A DNA stretch of 64,000 bases, from assembly GCF_039871975.1 (NCBI RefSeq), contig NZ_JBDPLL010000001.1; one strand, 5' to 3'. The stretch comes from Trichormus_B sp936914905. GTDB taxonomy: Bacteria > Cyanobacteriota > Cyanobacteriia > Cyanobacteriales > Nostocaceae. Below the pieces are notes generated by a model, which saw only the letters and a program-made list of their open reading frames with translations, was not told the DNA's origin and searched no databases. This document shows, piece by piece, positions 45,327 to 55,390 of the stretch; position 1 is the stretch's first letter, and each line of letters begins with the position of its first letter. A program made the translations under genes and the position numbers.

Positions 45327-47297
45327 ATGTCTCAACCGACTATAAAATCTATCCTACAGGAAAACCGACTTTTTCATCCCTCTAGTAATTTTTCGCAACA
45401 GGCTAATATCAAAAGTCTGGAAGAATATCACCGGATTTATGATCAAGCTAAGGCCGATCCACAGGCTTTTTGGGCAAAATTAGCAGAAACGGAGTTAGAT
45501 TGGTTTCAAAAATGGGATATTGTGCTGGATTGGCAACCTCCTTTTGCGAAGTGGTTTGTAGGTGGTAAGATTAATATTTCTTACAATTGTGTTGACAGAC
45601 ATCTGACTAGTTGGCGGAAAAATAAGGCCGCTTTGATTTGGGAAGGTGAACCGGGAGATTCCCGCACGCTAACATACTCCCAATTGCATCGAGAAGTTTG
45701 CCAGTTTGCCAATGTGCTGAAACAGTTGGGGTTCAAAAAAGGTGATCGCATTGGTATTTATATGCCCATGATTCCCGAAGCTGCTATTGCGATGTTAGCC
45801 TGTGCGAGAATTGGCGCACCCCATAGCGTTGTCTTTGGTGGTTTTAGTGCGGAGGCTTTACGCGATCGCCTTAACGATGCTGAGGCTAAATTAGTAGTAA
45901 CAGCAGATGGTGGTTGGCGTAAAGATGCGATCATTCCCCTGAAAGAACAGGTAGATAAAGCCTTAGCTGATAACGCAGTTCCCAGCGTCACAGATGTGCT
46001 GGTGGTACAACGCACAGGTCAAAAAACCCAGATGGAACCAGGACGGGATCACTGGTGGCATGATTTACAAAAAGGTATCTCCGCAGATTGTCCCGCCGAA
46101 CCAATGGACAGCGAAGATATGCTGTTTGTCCTTTATACTTCTGGCAGTACTGGTAAACCCAAGGGTGTTGTCCATACAACTGGTGGTTATAACTTATACA
46201 GCCATATTACCACAAAATGGACTTTTGACATCCAGGATACAGATGTATATTGGTGTACTGCTGATGTAGGTTGGATTACAGGACATAGCTATATTGTTTA
46301 TGGACCCCTTTCCAATGGTGCAACCACTATTATGTATGAAGGTGCGCCCCGTACTTCTAATCCTGGTTGCTTCTGGGAAGTAATTGAAAAATACGGCATA
46401 ACGATTTTTTATACTGCACCTACAGCTATCCGAGCCTTTATTAAGATGGGTGAACACCATCCGAAAAAATGTAATCTTTCTTCCTTACGTTTACTGGGAA
46501 GTGTCGGTGAACCTATTAACCCAGAAGCTTGGATGTGGTATCACAAAATCATTGGTGGTGAACGCTGCCCTATTGTTGATACTTGGTGGCAAACGGAAAC
46601 TGGTGGTATTATGATTACACCCTTACCTGGTGCAATTCCCACTAAACCAGGTTCAGCCACTTTGCCTTTCCCTGGCATTATTGCAGATATAGTGGATTTA
46701 GAAGGTAATTCTGTCGCAGAAAATAAAGGTGGTTATTTAGGGGTTCGTCATCCTTGGCCGGGAATGATGCGTACTGTTTACGGTGATCCTGATCGCTTCC
46801 GTCGGACTTATTGGGAACATATTCCCCCCAGAGATGGTAATTATACGTACTTTGCTGGTGATGGTGCAAGAAAGGATGAGGATGGCTATTTCTGGGTGGT
46901 GGGGCGTGTGGATGATGTGCTGAATGTCTCTGGACACCGCCTGGGAAGCATGGAATTAGAATCTGCGTTGGTGTCTCATCCAGCGGTGGCTGAAGCTGCG
47001 GTGGTAGGTAAACCTGATGAGTTGAAGGGTGAGGAAGTTGTGGCTTTTGTGACCTTGGAGGGTACCTATCAAGCCAGTGAGGAGTTGAGTAAGGAACTGA
47101 AGAAGCACGTTGTTCAAGAAATTGGTGCGATCGCACGTCCTGGTGAAATCAGGTTTACTGATGCCTTACCGAAAACCCGTTCTGGTAAAATTATGCGCCG
47201 GTTATTGCGGAATTTAGCCGCAGGTCAGGAGGTATCGGGGGATACTTCGACTTTGGAAGACCGCAGTGTTTTGGATAAGTTACGGGAAGGTGCATAA
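45327..47297 (+). CDS. acs: Acetyl-CoA synthetase
   Basis: AMP-forming acetate-CoA ligase, 656 aa, the usual length. It activates acetate to acetyl-CoA. P-loop-like A3 motif YTSGSTGKPKGVVHTTGGY, the A5 region VDTWWQTETGGIMITPLPG, ARKDEDGYFWVVGRVDDVLN and the C-terminal lysine motif PKTRSGKIMRRLLR are present; that lysine is a known acetylation control site in the family. It stands alone and is followed by a 17-bp perfect hairpin. Confidence 0.96.
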   Translation: MSQPTIKSILQENRLFHPSSNFSQQANIKSLEEYHRIYDQAKADPQAFWAKLAETELDWFQKWDIVLDWQPPFAKWFVGGKINISYNCVDRHLTSWRKNKAALIWEGEPGDSRTLTYSQLHREVCQFANVLKQLGFKKGDRIGIYMPMIPEAAIAMLACARIGAPHSVVFGGFSAEALRDRLNDAEAKLVVTADGGWRKDAIIPLKEQVDKALADNAVPSVTDVLVVQRTGQKTQMEPGRDHWWHDLQKGISADCPAEPMDSEDMLFVLYTSGSTGKPKGVVHTTGGYNLYSHITTKWTFDIQDTDVYWCTADVGWITGHSYIVYGPLSNGATTIMYEGAPRTSNPGCFWEVIEKYGITIFYTAPTAIRAFIKMGEHHPKKCNLSSLRLLGSVGEPINPEAWMWYHKIIGGERCPIVDTWWQTETGGIMITPLPGAIPTKPGSATLPFPGIIADIVDLEGNSVAENKGGYLGVRHPWPGMMRTVYGDPDRFRRTYWEHIPPRDGNYTYFAGDGARKDEDGYFWVVGRVDDVLNVSGHRLGSMELESALVSHPAVAEAAVVGKPDELKGEEVVAFVTLEGTYQASEELSKELKKHVVQEIGAIARPGEIRFTDALPKTRSGKIMRRLLRNLAAGQEVSGDTSTLEDRSVLDKLREGA

Positions 47298-47408
47298 ACA
47301 ATTCAAGATTCAAAATTCAAATTGTTTTGAATTTGGTTGAAAGCACTATCATCATTTAATTGATGGGGTAAGTGAAATAGCTTACCCTATTGAGTTTCGC
47401 GTAAAGAC

Positions 47409-47458
47409 GATAAAAACGCAAAGACGCAAAGTTTTTTTTGTGTCTTTGCGTTTTTATC
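47409..47458 (+). terminator. Long hairpin, probable acs terminator
   Basis: GATAAAAACGCAAAGAC (47409-47425) and its exact inverse (47442-47458) enclose a 16-nt loop. The right arm ends in TTTTTATC followed by TTGTTCT. The arms contain the heptamer-like word ACGCAAAG that recurs in the window. Confidence 0.65.
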
Positions 47459-47573
47459 TTGTTCTATCTGCAGTGTATTATTATTGTAATAATTGAGACC
47501 ATATTGCTAAAACATCACCACAAGAAATATTTTGTATTATAAAGTAATTTAGGGTTTATTAGGTGAATAATAT

Positions 47574-48068
47574 ATGAAACCATGTGAAGATTGCCTGCAA
47601 GCAATAAATGAAAAATTTCTTAGGGAACATGTACTACCTAAAGCAAGACTAATCCTGGCTATTTTAGAATGTTCAAAGCAATTTAATTGTTCTTGGATAT
47701 CCCCATCAGATATTTATAAGACAATTGAAAACTGGTTTTATAGAAATACTAAACCTGGTTCTCATCAGATTGGCTCACTCTACAAAGGAGCATTCTACTT
47801 TGATTCATGTTCTTGGCAAGTTGAGATTCCTATTCGATTTGGGCTGTGTCGTATAAATGCGTTTCATTCTTTGACATCAATGCCAGATAATTTTAAGCTT
47901 GAAATTAAAGATTTTAAGCTTGAAATTAAAGCCAAACATGAAATTTTCTGGGAATTCATTTTGCTCTGGTTAAACTGTGTAGACTATGCTTATGGGTACG
48001 ACCATATCTTACAATTAAATACCTTCAATCAGTTAGCTACGAGTTTTATAAAAAGCGCCCATAAATAG
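47574..48068 (+). CDS. Hypothetical protein, 164 aa
   Basis: Open frame from ATG 47574: CEDCLQAINEKFLREHVLPK, FNCSWISPSDIYKTIENWFY, WQVEIPIRFGLCRINAFHSL. A tandem 20/21-bp duplication (47891-47931) doubles FKLEIKD in frame. No signal or membrane segment. Not recognised; it lies at the edge of a transposon-rich zone and may be a transferred gene. Confidence 0.5.
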   Translation: MKPCEDCLQAINEKFLREHVLPKARLILAILECSKQFNCSWISPSDIYKTIENWFYRNTKPGSHQIGSLYKGAFYFDSCSWQVEIPIRFGLCRINAFHSLTSMPDNFKLEIKDFKLEIKAKHEIFWEFILLWLNCVDYAYGYDHILQLNTFNQLATSFIKSAHK

Positions 48069-48202
48069 TTACAAGCTACAGTGTCTCTTTTGTTGGAAGA
48101 CCGTCCTCAAGTAAAAGCCATTGAGACTTCTATAATGGCAGTACAAATGTACTTGGAAGGGGACTATCCTAATTTGGCAAGAAGATGAAAGAAAGGAGGA
48201 AT

Positions 48203-48227
48203 AATTCGCGAGGCATCATCGCGAATT
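48203..48227. repeat. Hairpin AATTCGCG/CGCGAATT
   Basis: An 8-bp perfect stem with a 9-nt loop in the spacer before the ISKra4 remnant. The preceding stretch (48073-48185) reads LEDRPQVKAIETSIMAVQMY before a stop: an unidentified gene fragment. Confidence 0.5.
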
Positions 48228-48285
48228 AAGGGGTAACTATACGAATGCTGTCCATAACTGAGAAAATTATAGCAATCAGAGAGTA

Positions 48286-48533
48286 TTGTTTAAAACAATG
48301 ACAGCAGAAGATAAAAAACTTTTAGAAGCTCACATTAAAGAGATAGCTAAGATCCTTTATAAAAATACCCCACCCGAAAAAATCGAAACATTTGAGGGCA
48401 TCGAAACATCTGTGCGCGACCAGGTTTTAGAACATGTCAGTCCGAAAAGCGCCTTTTTTTGTCCGAGAAAAGACTGTCACAACAAAGGTAAAGCACGGAC
48501 AATAAGGAGTTGTATTGGTAAGATTAAAGTCAC
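48286..48533 (+). mobile_element. ISKra4-family transposase, N-terminal fragment
   Basis: From ATG 48298 (MTAEDKKLLEAHIKEIAKIL) through YKNTPPEKIETFEGIETSVR to RSCIGKIKVTK this matches the N terminus of ISKra4-type transposases. It is cut at 48534 by the end of an ISAzo13-like element. A matching C-terminal scrap (LYCLGDGHDGIWNLF) lies beyond that element at about 49425-49500, so the ISAzo13 copies sit inside a dead ISKra4. Confidence 0.65.
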
Positions 48534-48866
48534 TAAGGATAGTGGATGAAATAACCTGTAACTGTGGTTTAGGGGTGTAATTCCATTGGGGCAAGAATTC
48601 ATCAAAAATAATCTTCAGATTTGATTTGAAGTCAACAGCCACATTTCGGCCAGTTTGATAGGTGTTATAGAGAATAGTAGTCAAGAGTTTGAGTCCAGTT
48701 CGGGTGGTTGCCGTTGCCATGAGGTCTTTTACAGTCTGGACACTCTCAAAAATCAGCCCCTGACATAGGGGAGAAATATGAGGAAAGAAACAATGCCCAA
48801 TGGGATTGTACTTGGAGGTGTAGGGGGGATAATGAGGGATGGGAATTTCCATGGCCAGTTCATTAA
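48534..48866 (-). mobile_element. ISAzo13-like element, 3' part (copy B1)
   Basis: Terminal repeat TAAGGATAGTGGATGAAATAA at 48534. The minus strand encodes the transposase C terminus (MEIPIPHYPPYTSKYNPIGH, LLTTILYNTYQTGRNVAVDF, DEFLPQWNYTPKPQLQV), ending at the gap. It is a divergent copy of B2, facing the opposite way. Confidence 0.75.
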
Positions 48867-48966
48867 NNNNNNNNNNNNNNNNNNNNNNNNNNNNNNNNNN
48901 NNNNNNNNNNNNNNNNNNNNNNNNNNNNNNNNNNNNNNNNNNNNNNNNNNNNNNNNNNNNNNNNNN
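48867..48966. other. Assembly gap (100 N)
   Basis: Exactly 100 N between two oppositely oriented ISAzo13-like fragments. Confidence 0.95.
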
Positions 48967-49406
48967 TGGTAAGGTACCTTTTTATGGAGCAAACTCGATT
49001 CTGCTCTGATGTGATGGGGGCTCTAGCAATAGCTCTCCCTATTACATCTTCACACAGGACTTACAAGCCTTAGTTAATGAACTGGCCATGGAAATTCCCA
49101 TCCCTCATTATCCCCCCTACACCTCCAAGTACAATATCATTGAGCATTATTTCTTTCCTCATATTTCTCCCCTGTGTCAGGGGCTGATTTTTGAGAGTGT
49201 CCAGACTGTAGAAGACCTCATGGCAACGGTAACCACCCGAACTGGACTCAAACTCTTGAGGACCATTCTCTATAACACCTATCAAACCGGCCGAAAAGTG
49301 GCTCTTTACTTCAAATCAAATCTGAAGATTGTTTTTGATGAATTCTTACCCCAATGGAATTACACCCCTCAACCACAGTTACAGGTTATTTAATCCACTA
49401 TCCTAA
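48967..49406 (+). mobile_element. ISAzo13-like element, 3' part (copy B2)
   Basis: Reads YGANSILL, a TGA at 49007-49009, CDGGSSNSSPYYIFTQDL, QALVNELAMEIPIPHYPPYT (catalytic region with SKYNIIEH), VEDLMATVTTRTGLKLLRTI and PQPQLQVI-stop. Terminal repeat ends at 49406. The TGA is shared with copy C. Confidence 0.75.
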
Positions 49407-49905
49407 GTAGGTGGGTCAATAGCCAAAACATCGGTAAAACTCTTTACTGCTTGGGAGATGGGCATGATGGAATTTGGAATCTATTTGTAGAAACTGCCCA
49501 CTCTGATATTCGTTACAAGATAAACTAGCTCGATTTGAGCGGATTCAAAAGGCGATTACAGCCTTAGAAAAACACCAAACACTTTTATTGAAGCAGGGTA
49601 TTCTGGCTGCATCCGGGGCTTAGGTAGCGCGTTATCAAGTCCCTCAAAACTTCAATAAATATTGGTACTACAAATTATAAGTACCAATCCCATATTCCCA
49701 ATGTACTACATGAGACAAACTGAGTAAATATAAGCATTTGGGCAAAGCTGGTACTCAAGAGAATCAAGAGAATATTGATGCTGTTATGTCTGTTTTTAGA
49801 CGTTCTCTTTGTGATGAAATACAGAGCATAATTCATACCCTGGATGATTGTCCACTAGACATTAGTTCTGGATCTCAGCAGGAGTCAGAAGAACCACTTG
49901 ATTAA
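49407..49905 (+). pseudogene. ISKra4 scrap plus an unidentified gene remnant
   Basis: 49425-49510 reads GKTLYCLGDGHDGIWNLFVE, the catalytic region of ISKra4 transposases. It is joined to a second, unrelated remnant: LARFERIQKAITALEKHQTL, QGILAASGA-stop-VARYQVP, NFNKYWYYKL, KYKHLGKAGTQENQENIDAV, MSVFRRSLCDEIQSII, stop at 49905. The second remnant looks like a small helical protein from a mobile context, and a 9-bp duplication CAAGAGAAT (about 49756-49773) doubles QEN. Not recognised. Confidence 0.45.
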
Positions 49906-50239
49906 ATCAAGATTCTTTTATTTTTGCCACATTGGGATGCTCCCCTTGAAAGCAATCTTAATTATTAAAAACGGCCGGAATGATGAAACTCAAGTAAAAA
50001 AATTGGTCTCAACTAAGTTGAGGCAGTTGAGCAATGCATAAAAGTTACGAATAATCAAGATACATAAATTGTAGGAGATAAATAAAATTACTTTCCGCTA
50101 ATAAATGAATGAGACAAGGGTAAAGACTGGAAAATATCTGAATTATGCTTGGGATATAATATCGCTCAATATATTGCAACTACTTTTACTAGACTGTTTT
50201 GTGATAGAGATAATAGAAACCTAATTTTATCTAGTAATT

Positions 50240-50476
50240 ATGGATCTTATCGGAGAAATATTGTTGCAAATTGAAGATTACGAATCAGGTTATGGACCTA
50301 ATAAGATAATAATCAATGGGTACACTAATGAACACATTTTTCACCATATTCTTATTATAATTGATGGTGGTTTGGGTGAAGGTATTGATGTATCATCTAT
50401 GCAAAGTAGTAGTCCTCAAGCGCGGGCAAGGAGGCTTACTTGGTTAGGACATGGATTTATTGACGCTGCAAGATAA
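50240..50476 (+). pseudogene. DUF2513 protein, truncated
   Basis: MDLIGEILLQIEDYESGYGP, NKIIINGYTNEHIFHHILII, VSSMQSSSPQARARRLTWLG, HGFIDAAR follow the DUF2513 pattern, a small winged-helix-like family often found in prophage or mobile regions. A TAA at 50474 interrupts the C terminus, which continues as KSVWKKMKNVL in the same frame. Relatives are about 100-130 aa. Confidence 0.7.
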
Positions 50477-51360
50477 AAGTCTGTTTGGAAGAAAATGAAG
50501 AATGTATTATAAGCTCAAGGAGCTAATGTAAATATAGTCAACAGAAACCAACATCCTGGATATCCTGATTCAGACAATCATCATTAAAACGTCCCTTTAA
50601 ATGCTGCATAGGTCAGGGTAATAATAATTGGTAAAATTATAGAAGTAGCAACTATCAATCATGTTTTAGCAAACCTAAGTTCTTGACCATCTGCTTTAAG
50701 AAGCACAATTACAGCAGCAGTATCCATGAAAATTGAAAGAAATCCAAAGAAAACCAAAGACTATAAAAATAGTCAATCTCAAGCTCTTCATACATTTATT
50801 TAACTGCTGATTTATTTGAGTCGGGAAATTATAGTATAGATAGTCTACTAATTTTAAGGAATCTTGGGATCTTTCAATCGGTATCTTCTGGTTTTGGGTA
50901 TCTCATAAATACATCATCATAATTGTCAGCATCTTAAATAAATTAATAAACAACTAAAGTAACCGCTTAATAATCCGGGGTGAATCGTTCAATGAGAAGC
51001 CTCAAATGGCGTAAAATCGTTCCTGAAAAGGTAGTCTGTCCCCATTTATTGAGCGGTTAACAACTAAAATATTATAAATAATTATCCTGTACATCACCAA
51101 ATCCTGTAAATCCTGATTCACACTGTAGCGTGTCTTAGACCAGAGTAAGGTAACTTAATTGATTAAATCAATTGGAATCAATTTTGGTGGGTTAGGAGCG
51201 AGAAAATATTATAAACCATACATTAAATTATATACGCTCCTAACCCACCCTACATACTACATACTAACCACCCTAGAAAACATAAGAAAATATACCCCTC
51301 ACCTCAGATAGATGAAGAGGTATAGACTCAGTATCTAGGATATCAAAGCCAGATTGATAC
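50477..51360. other. Long spacer with decayed sequence
   Basis: About 880 nt. A minus-strand hydrophobic stretch near 50720-50790 may be a remnant of a membrane protein, but I could not assign it. The only clear structure is the inverted repeat at 51186-51249. Confidence 0.45.
51186..51249. repeat. 15-bp perfect inverted repeat
   Basis: GGTGGGTTAGGAGCG (51186-51200) and CGCTCCTAACCCACC (51235-51249) enclose a 34-nt AT-rich core. The GGTGGGTTA end is a known type of small mobile palindrome in Nostocales. Confidence 0.75.
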
Positions 51361-51368
51361 TGAGAGTA

Positions 51369-53409
51369 TGCCTTTCAATTCTCATCTGAATTCTGATATT
51401 TGGACGCTGACACCTACGTATGTCTACAAGACACTAATAACTACTCCTCAAGGTATCAGCAAGGCAGAAGCTAATTTAAGACTAAAAGAATTCAGTTATA
51501 ATGAACTTCCCGAACCATAAATACGGCCTTTAATTCTCCGTTTCACCGACCAAGTAACCCATTTTATGGCGTTGCTGTTGTGGGTAGCGGGAATTTTAGC
51601 TTTTATTTCTCAAACATCAGAATTAGGTTGGACAATTTGGGCAGTGATTTGGATTAATGCTATTTTTAGTTTTTAGCAGGAGTTTCAAGCTGAAAAAGCT
51701 TTAGCTGCCTTAAGAAAAATCTTACCTTCCCAAGCTAAAGTTTATCGTGATGGGAAATTGTCTGTAATTCCTGTCCGTGAGTTGGTTAGCGGCGATGTGA
51801 TGCAGTTAGAAGAAGGTGATAAAATCTCCGCTGATACCAGAATTATTGATAGTCAGTCTTTATATTTATAGATGTCTCCCTACTCACAGGGGAATCTTTG
51901 CCAGTTCCCCGGACTTGCGAACCTGTCACTGCAGACAATATCCATTCTTCCGAAGCTAGTAACTTGGTATTTGCAGATTCTACTGTGGGTTCTGATCGGG
52001 GAGTGGTGGTAGTATGTGCCACAGGCTCTCATACAGAATTTGGTCAAGTAGCCCATCTCACAGCTCATCTGAAGCTGGAAGCCAGCACTATTTAGAAGTG
52101 CAGATTTCCAGAGTAGTTCACATCATTACCATCATTGCGCTGAGTATGGGTGTAGTGATATTTTTACTTACTAAGTTACTGGTGGGAATGCAACTCAGAA
52201 AAAGTTTCATTTTTGCGATTGGCATTATTGTGGTATTTGTCCCGGAAGGCTTACTACCTACTGTGAGTCTAGCCTTAGCTATTGGTGTTAAGCGCATGGC
52301 AAATAAGAATGCTTTGGTGCGGCGTTTGTCTGCCGTGGAAACGCTGAGTGCAACAACTGTTATTTGCACCGACAAAACCGGGACTTTGACTAAAAATGAA
52401 ATGACTGTCCGCCAATTATTGATTCCCAATACTCAGATTAATGTAACTGGGGTAGGTTATGAACCCAAGGGAGAAGTATAAATTACCTATGGTGAATATG
52501 AGTCTCAGGTGTGGTTAATGTTGGCTGGTGCGACACTTTGTTCCAATGCGCGGTTAAATCATCCCCCCAATTCCAATCAATGGCAAGCATTGGGTGATCC
52601 TAGGGAAGCAGAGTTATTGGTGGCAGCAATTAAGATTGGGTTAAAGTTGGAGGAGTTGCAACAGCAAGCGCCAAGAATTTGGGAAATACCTTTTGATTCT
52701 CACCGTCGGATGATGACGGTTTTGCTAGAAGGACATTTGCAGTTGGACAATACTGCAAATTCCCAGTATCTGATTTTTACCAAGGGTGCAACTTTATATG
52801 TGTTGCAACATTCGCGGTATTTATGGCATCCAGGGGAAAAGCTGGAACTAAGGGGAAAAGCTGGAACTAATAGAAACCCAGCGAGAGGAAATTGTGGCAG
52901 CTAATGATCAATTAGTAAGTCAAGGTTATTGTGTAGTATGGGTGGCCACAAGGCAAGGTGGCGCAGAATTAAACCAGCTAGATAATAATTTGTTGGCACA
53001 GGATTTAACTTTGTTGGGATTGGTGGCGATTATTGACCCACCACGTCCAGAAGTTGCGGATGTGATCGCTCCTTGTGATCGTGCCGGGATTCAAGTTACT
53101 ATGATAATAAGTAATTATAGGTTAACAGCAACTGCGATCACACAAGGCATTGGGTTAGGCAATGGCAACCCTAAAATTATCACCGGTGAACAATTAGGAC
53201 ATCTTTCTGATACTCAATTGCGGCAAATACTCCACAAGCAGAAAACAGGTTTAGTATTTGCCAGAGTCATGCCAGAACAGAAACTCACGTTAGTAGCACC
53301 ATATAAGACCCTTGGTCATGTCGTCACTGTCAGTGGTGATGGTGTTAACCATTCCCGTAATTTGGATAGGAATTGCTGTGGAATGGTTACTAATTCTCTC
53401 AATTATTAA
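51369..53409 (+). pseudogene. Cation-transporting P-type ATPase, degraded
   Basis: Order of P-type ATPase parts is clear: the N-terminal ISKAEANLRLKEFSYNELPE, helices with LLLWVAGILAFISQTSE, VRELVSGDVMQLEEGDKISA (actuator domain), a degraded TGES region near 51880, VVFVPEGLLPTVSLALAIGV (M4), the phosphorylation motif TVICTDKTGTLTKNEMTVRQ (52369) and a nucleotide domain up to VTVSGDGVNHS. The last membrane helices are missing. Lesions: TAA 51519, TAG 51675 and 51869, frameshifts in the actuator region, TAA 52479, and a 19-bp tandem duplication at 52832-52869. Ca2+- or Na+-pump-like subfamily. Confidence 0.85.
52832..52869. repeat. 19-bp perfect tandem duplication
   Basis: AGGGGAAAAGCTGGAACTA occurs twice in direct succession. 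Removing one copy joins GEKLEL to IETQREEIVAANDQ and restores the ATPase frame. Confidence 0.92.
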
Positions 53410-53460
53410 CTCTCCTAGCTGTTCAGTACAAGCTTCCACTGATTAGCTTTTAATCTTTAA

Positions 53461-53475
53461 TTCCCCGAAGGGGTT
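53461..53475 (+). terminator. Small CCCCGAAGGGG hairpin
   Basis: A 4-bp GC stem (CCCC-gaa-GGGG) in TTCCCCGAAGGGGTTG after the ATPase remnant. Weak terminator or repeat. Confidence 0.3.
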
Positions 53476-53563
53476 GACTTATTTCGTACCTTTGAATACT
53501 GTTAGTATTTTTTTAGGTGTTCTAAATAAACGGCAAAATACATTATAATGTTGTTACATCTTT

Positions 53564-53590
53564 GTTAAGAGACGTTACATAACTCTTAAC
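53564..53590 (+). promoter_or_regulatory. Inverted repeat at the ndh start region
   Basis: GTTAAGAG (53564-53571) and CTCTTAAC (53583-53590) are perfect inverse copies directly before the AGAAGGA ribosome-binding site of the next gene. It could be an operator or a 5'-UTR hairpin that hides the ribosome site. Confidence 0.45.
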
Positions 53591-53607
53591 AGAAGGAAAT
53601 ATTTTTT

Positions 53608-54969
53608 ATGGTTGTTTCACTTAAAAAAAATCGATCACATGAGGTTGTCATCATTGGTGGTGGTTTTGGTGGACTGTATGCAGCAAAGGCTCTTGCTAAC
53701 ACAAATGTAAATGTTACTCTCATTGATAAACGTAATTTTCACCTATTTCAGCCGCTTTTATATCAAGTTGCGACAGGTACGCTATCACCTGCTGATATTT
53801 CTGCACCATTACGTTCCGTATTTAGCAAAAGCAAGAATACAAAAGTGTTACTGGGAGAAGTAAATAATTTTGATCCAAAAGCGCAAAAAGTTATTATGGG
53901 TGATGAAGTAATACCCTATGATACATTAATTGTGGCTACAGGTGCTAACCATTCCTATTTTGGTAAGGATAACTGGAAAGAATTTGCTCCTGGCTTGAAA
54001 ACTGTGGAAGATGCTATAGAAATGCGTCGCCGGATATTTTCGGCATTTGAAGGGGCAGAAAAAGAAATGGATCCCGTAAAACGTCGTGCTCTTTTAACTT
54101 TTGTGCTTGTGGGGGGTGGTCCGACTGGTGTAGAATTGGCAGGTGCGATCGCAGAGTTGGCATACAAAACTCTACAAGAAGATTTCCGCAACATTAACAC
54201 TTCAGAAACCAGAGTTTTACTATTGCAAGGGGGTGATCGCATTCTCCCACACATTGCACCAGAGTTATCCCAAGCAGCCGCAGCAGCCTTGCAAAAGTTG
54301 GGAGTCCTTATCCACACTAATACCAGGGTGACAAATATTGAAAATGATATTGTTACTTTCAAGCAAGATGGTGAATTGATAGAAATTGCTTCAAAAACTA
54401 TCTTGTGGGCAGCAGGTGTTCAGGGTTCGGCACTGGGGAGAATTTTAGCAGAACGTACAGATGTAGAATGTGATCACGCTGGGCGTGTAATTGTAGAACC
54501 TAATTTGACTATCAAGGGTTATAAAAACATTTTCGTAATTGGAGATTTAGCTAACTTCTCCCATCAAAATGGGAAACCCTTACCTGGTGTTGCACCCGTA
54601 GCAAAACAACAAGGAGAGTATGTAGGTGGACTGATTCAACTACGGCTTCAAGGTCATACTTTGCCAGAATTTCATTACACCGACGTGGGTAGTCTGGCAA
54701 TGATTGGGCAAAATTTAGCTGTTGTAGATTTAGGTTTCATTAAACTCACTGGTTTCCTTGCTTGGGTATTTTGGCTAGTAATTCACATCTACTTCTTAAT
54801 CGAGTTTGATACTAAATTAGTAGTAGTAATTCAGTGGGCGTGGAATTATATAACTCGTAATCGTCGCTCTCGATTAATTACAGGTAAAGAAGCTTTTTTA
54901 GATCCACAACCTGTTAACAATAGCAATAATTTCCAGACTACAGAAAAGCAGGAACCAGTCAAGCTCTAG
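53608..54969 (+). CDS. ndh: Type II NAD(P)H dehydrogenase (NDH-2)
   Basis: A 453-aa FAD-dependent quinone oxidoreductase that passes electrons from NAD(P)H to plastoquinone without pumping protons. The FAD-binding GxGxxG is in VVIIGGGFGGLYAAKAL, the NAD-binding one in VLVGGGPTGVELAGAIAEL. NIFVIGDLANF, FHLFQPLLYQVATGTLSPAD and GVAPVAKQQGEYVG are typical NDH-2 motifs. The C-terminal amphipathic/hydrophobic helix (LAWVFWLVIHIYFLIEF) attaches it to the membrane. Start ATG follows AGAAGGA. Confidence 0.93.
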   Translation: MVVSLKKNRSHEVVIIGGGFGGLYAAKALANTNVNVTLIDKRNFHLFQPLLYQVATGTLSPADISAPLRSVFSKSKNTKVLLGEVNNFDPKAQKVIMGDEVIPYDTLIVATGANHSYFGKDNWKEFAPGLKTVEDAIEMRRRIFSAFEGAEKEMDPVKRRALLTFVLVGGGPTGVELAGAIAELAYKTLQEDFRNINTSETRVLLLQGGDRILPHIAPELSQAAAAALQKLGVLIHTNTRVTNIENDIVTFKQDGELIEIASKTILWAAGVQGSALGRILAERTDVECDHAGRVIVEPNLTIKGYKNIFVIGDLANFSHQNGKPLPGVAPVAKQQGEYVGGLIQLRLQGHTLPEFHYTDVGSLAMIGQNLAVVDLGFIKLTGFLAWVFWLVIHIYFLIEFDTKLVVVIQWAWNYITRNRRSRLITGKEAFLDPQPVNNSNNFQTTEKQEPVKL

Positions 54970-55144
54970 GATTTTCGTTTTCCAGCTATTACCACTACAC
55001 TGCAACCCATGAGAAAACTCGTTATTCCTCTCAATACTGACTCGAAAAATTGAGTCTGATCCTTGTGGCGGGTCTAGCTAAATTTTACTTCAAATACAAC
55101 ACTACCCAGCACTAAATTAGGGGATTTTAGCTCAAAATGTAAAA

Positions 55145-55341
55145 CCATGATTTGCTCTGAAAGCAAGCCAATAGATAGATCCGTATGTTTGTCCATTACT
55201 ATCCCTAAATTCTACTTCAAATACACTACCATCTGCTAGTAATTCGACTATTGTACAAACTTGACTACGCAATCACTTATATTCAGGTATATCAACTGTT
55301 AATGCTACTACATCTAGTAATTTAGGTTGACTGTTACTCAT
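55145..55341 (-). pseudogene. DUF4926 protein, broken
   Basis: The minus strand reads MSNSQPKLLDVVALTVDIPE, YK-stop-LRSQVCTIVELLADGS and VFEVEFRDSNGQTYGSIYWL. This is the ~65-aa DUF4926 pattern. A TAA near 55278 interrupts it. It lies just downstream of another broken gene on the same strand, an arrangement often seen for DUF4926 beside small toxin-like partners. Confidence 0.6.
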
Positions 55342-55390
55342 TTTATATACTATTGAGTTAATTCATCTAAACGAGCAATACCTTAATAAA

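Noticed and set aside
45758..47136. Several antisense ORFs within acs
   Set aside because: Shadows of a well-conserved gene; composition is not protein-like.
48753..48992. ORFs through the N gap at 48867
   Set aside because: Artefacts; the flanks are two oppositely oriented IS fragments.
53521..53600. NtcA or other named operator upstream of ndh
   Set aside because: No good GTA-N8-TAC match; only the unassigned inverted repeat can be supported.
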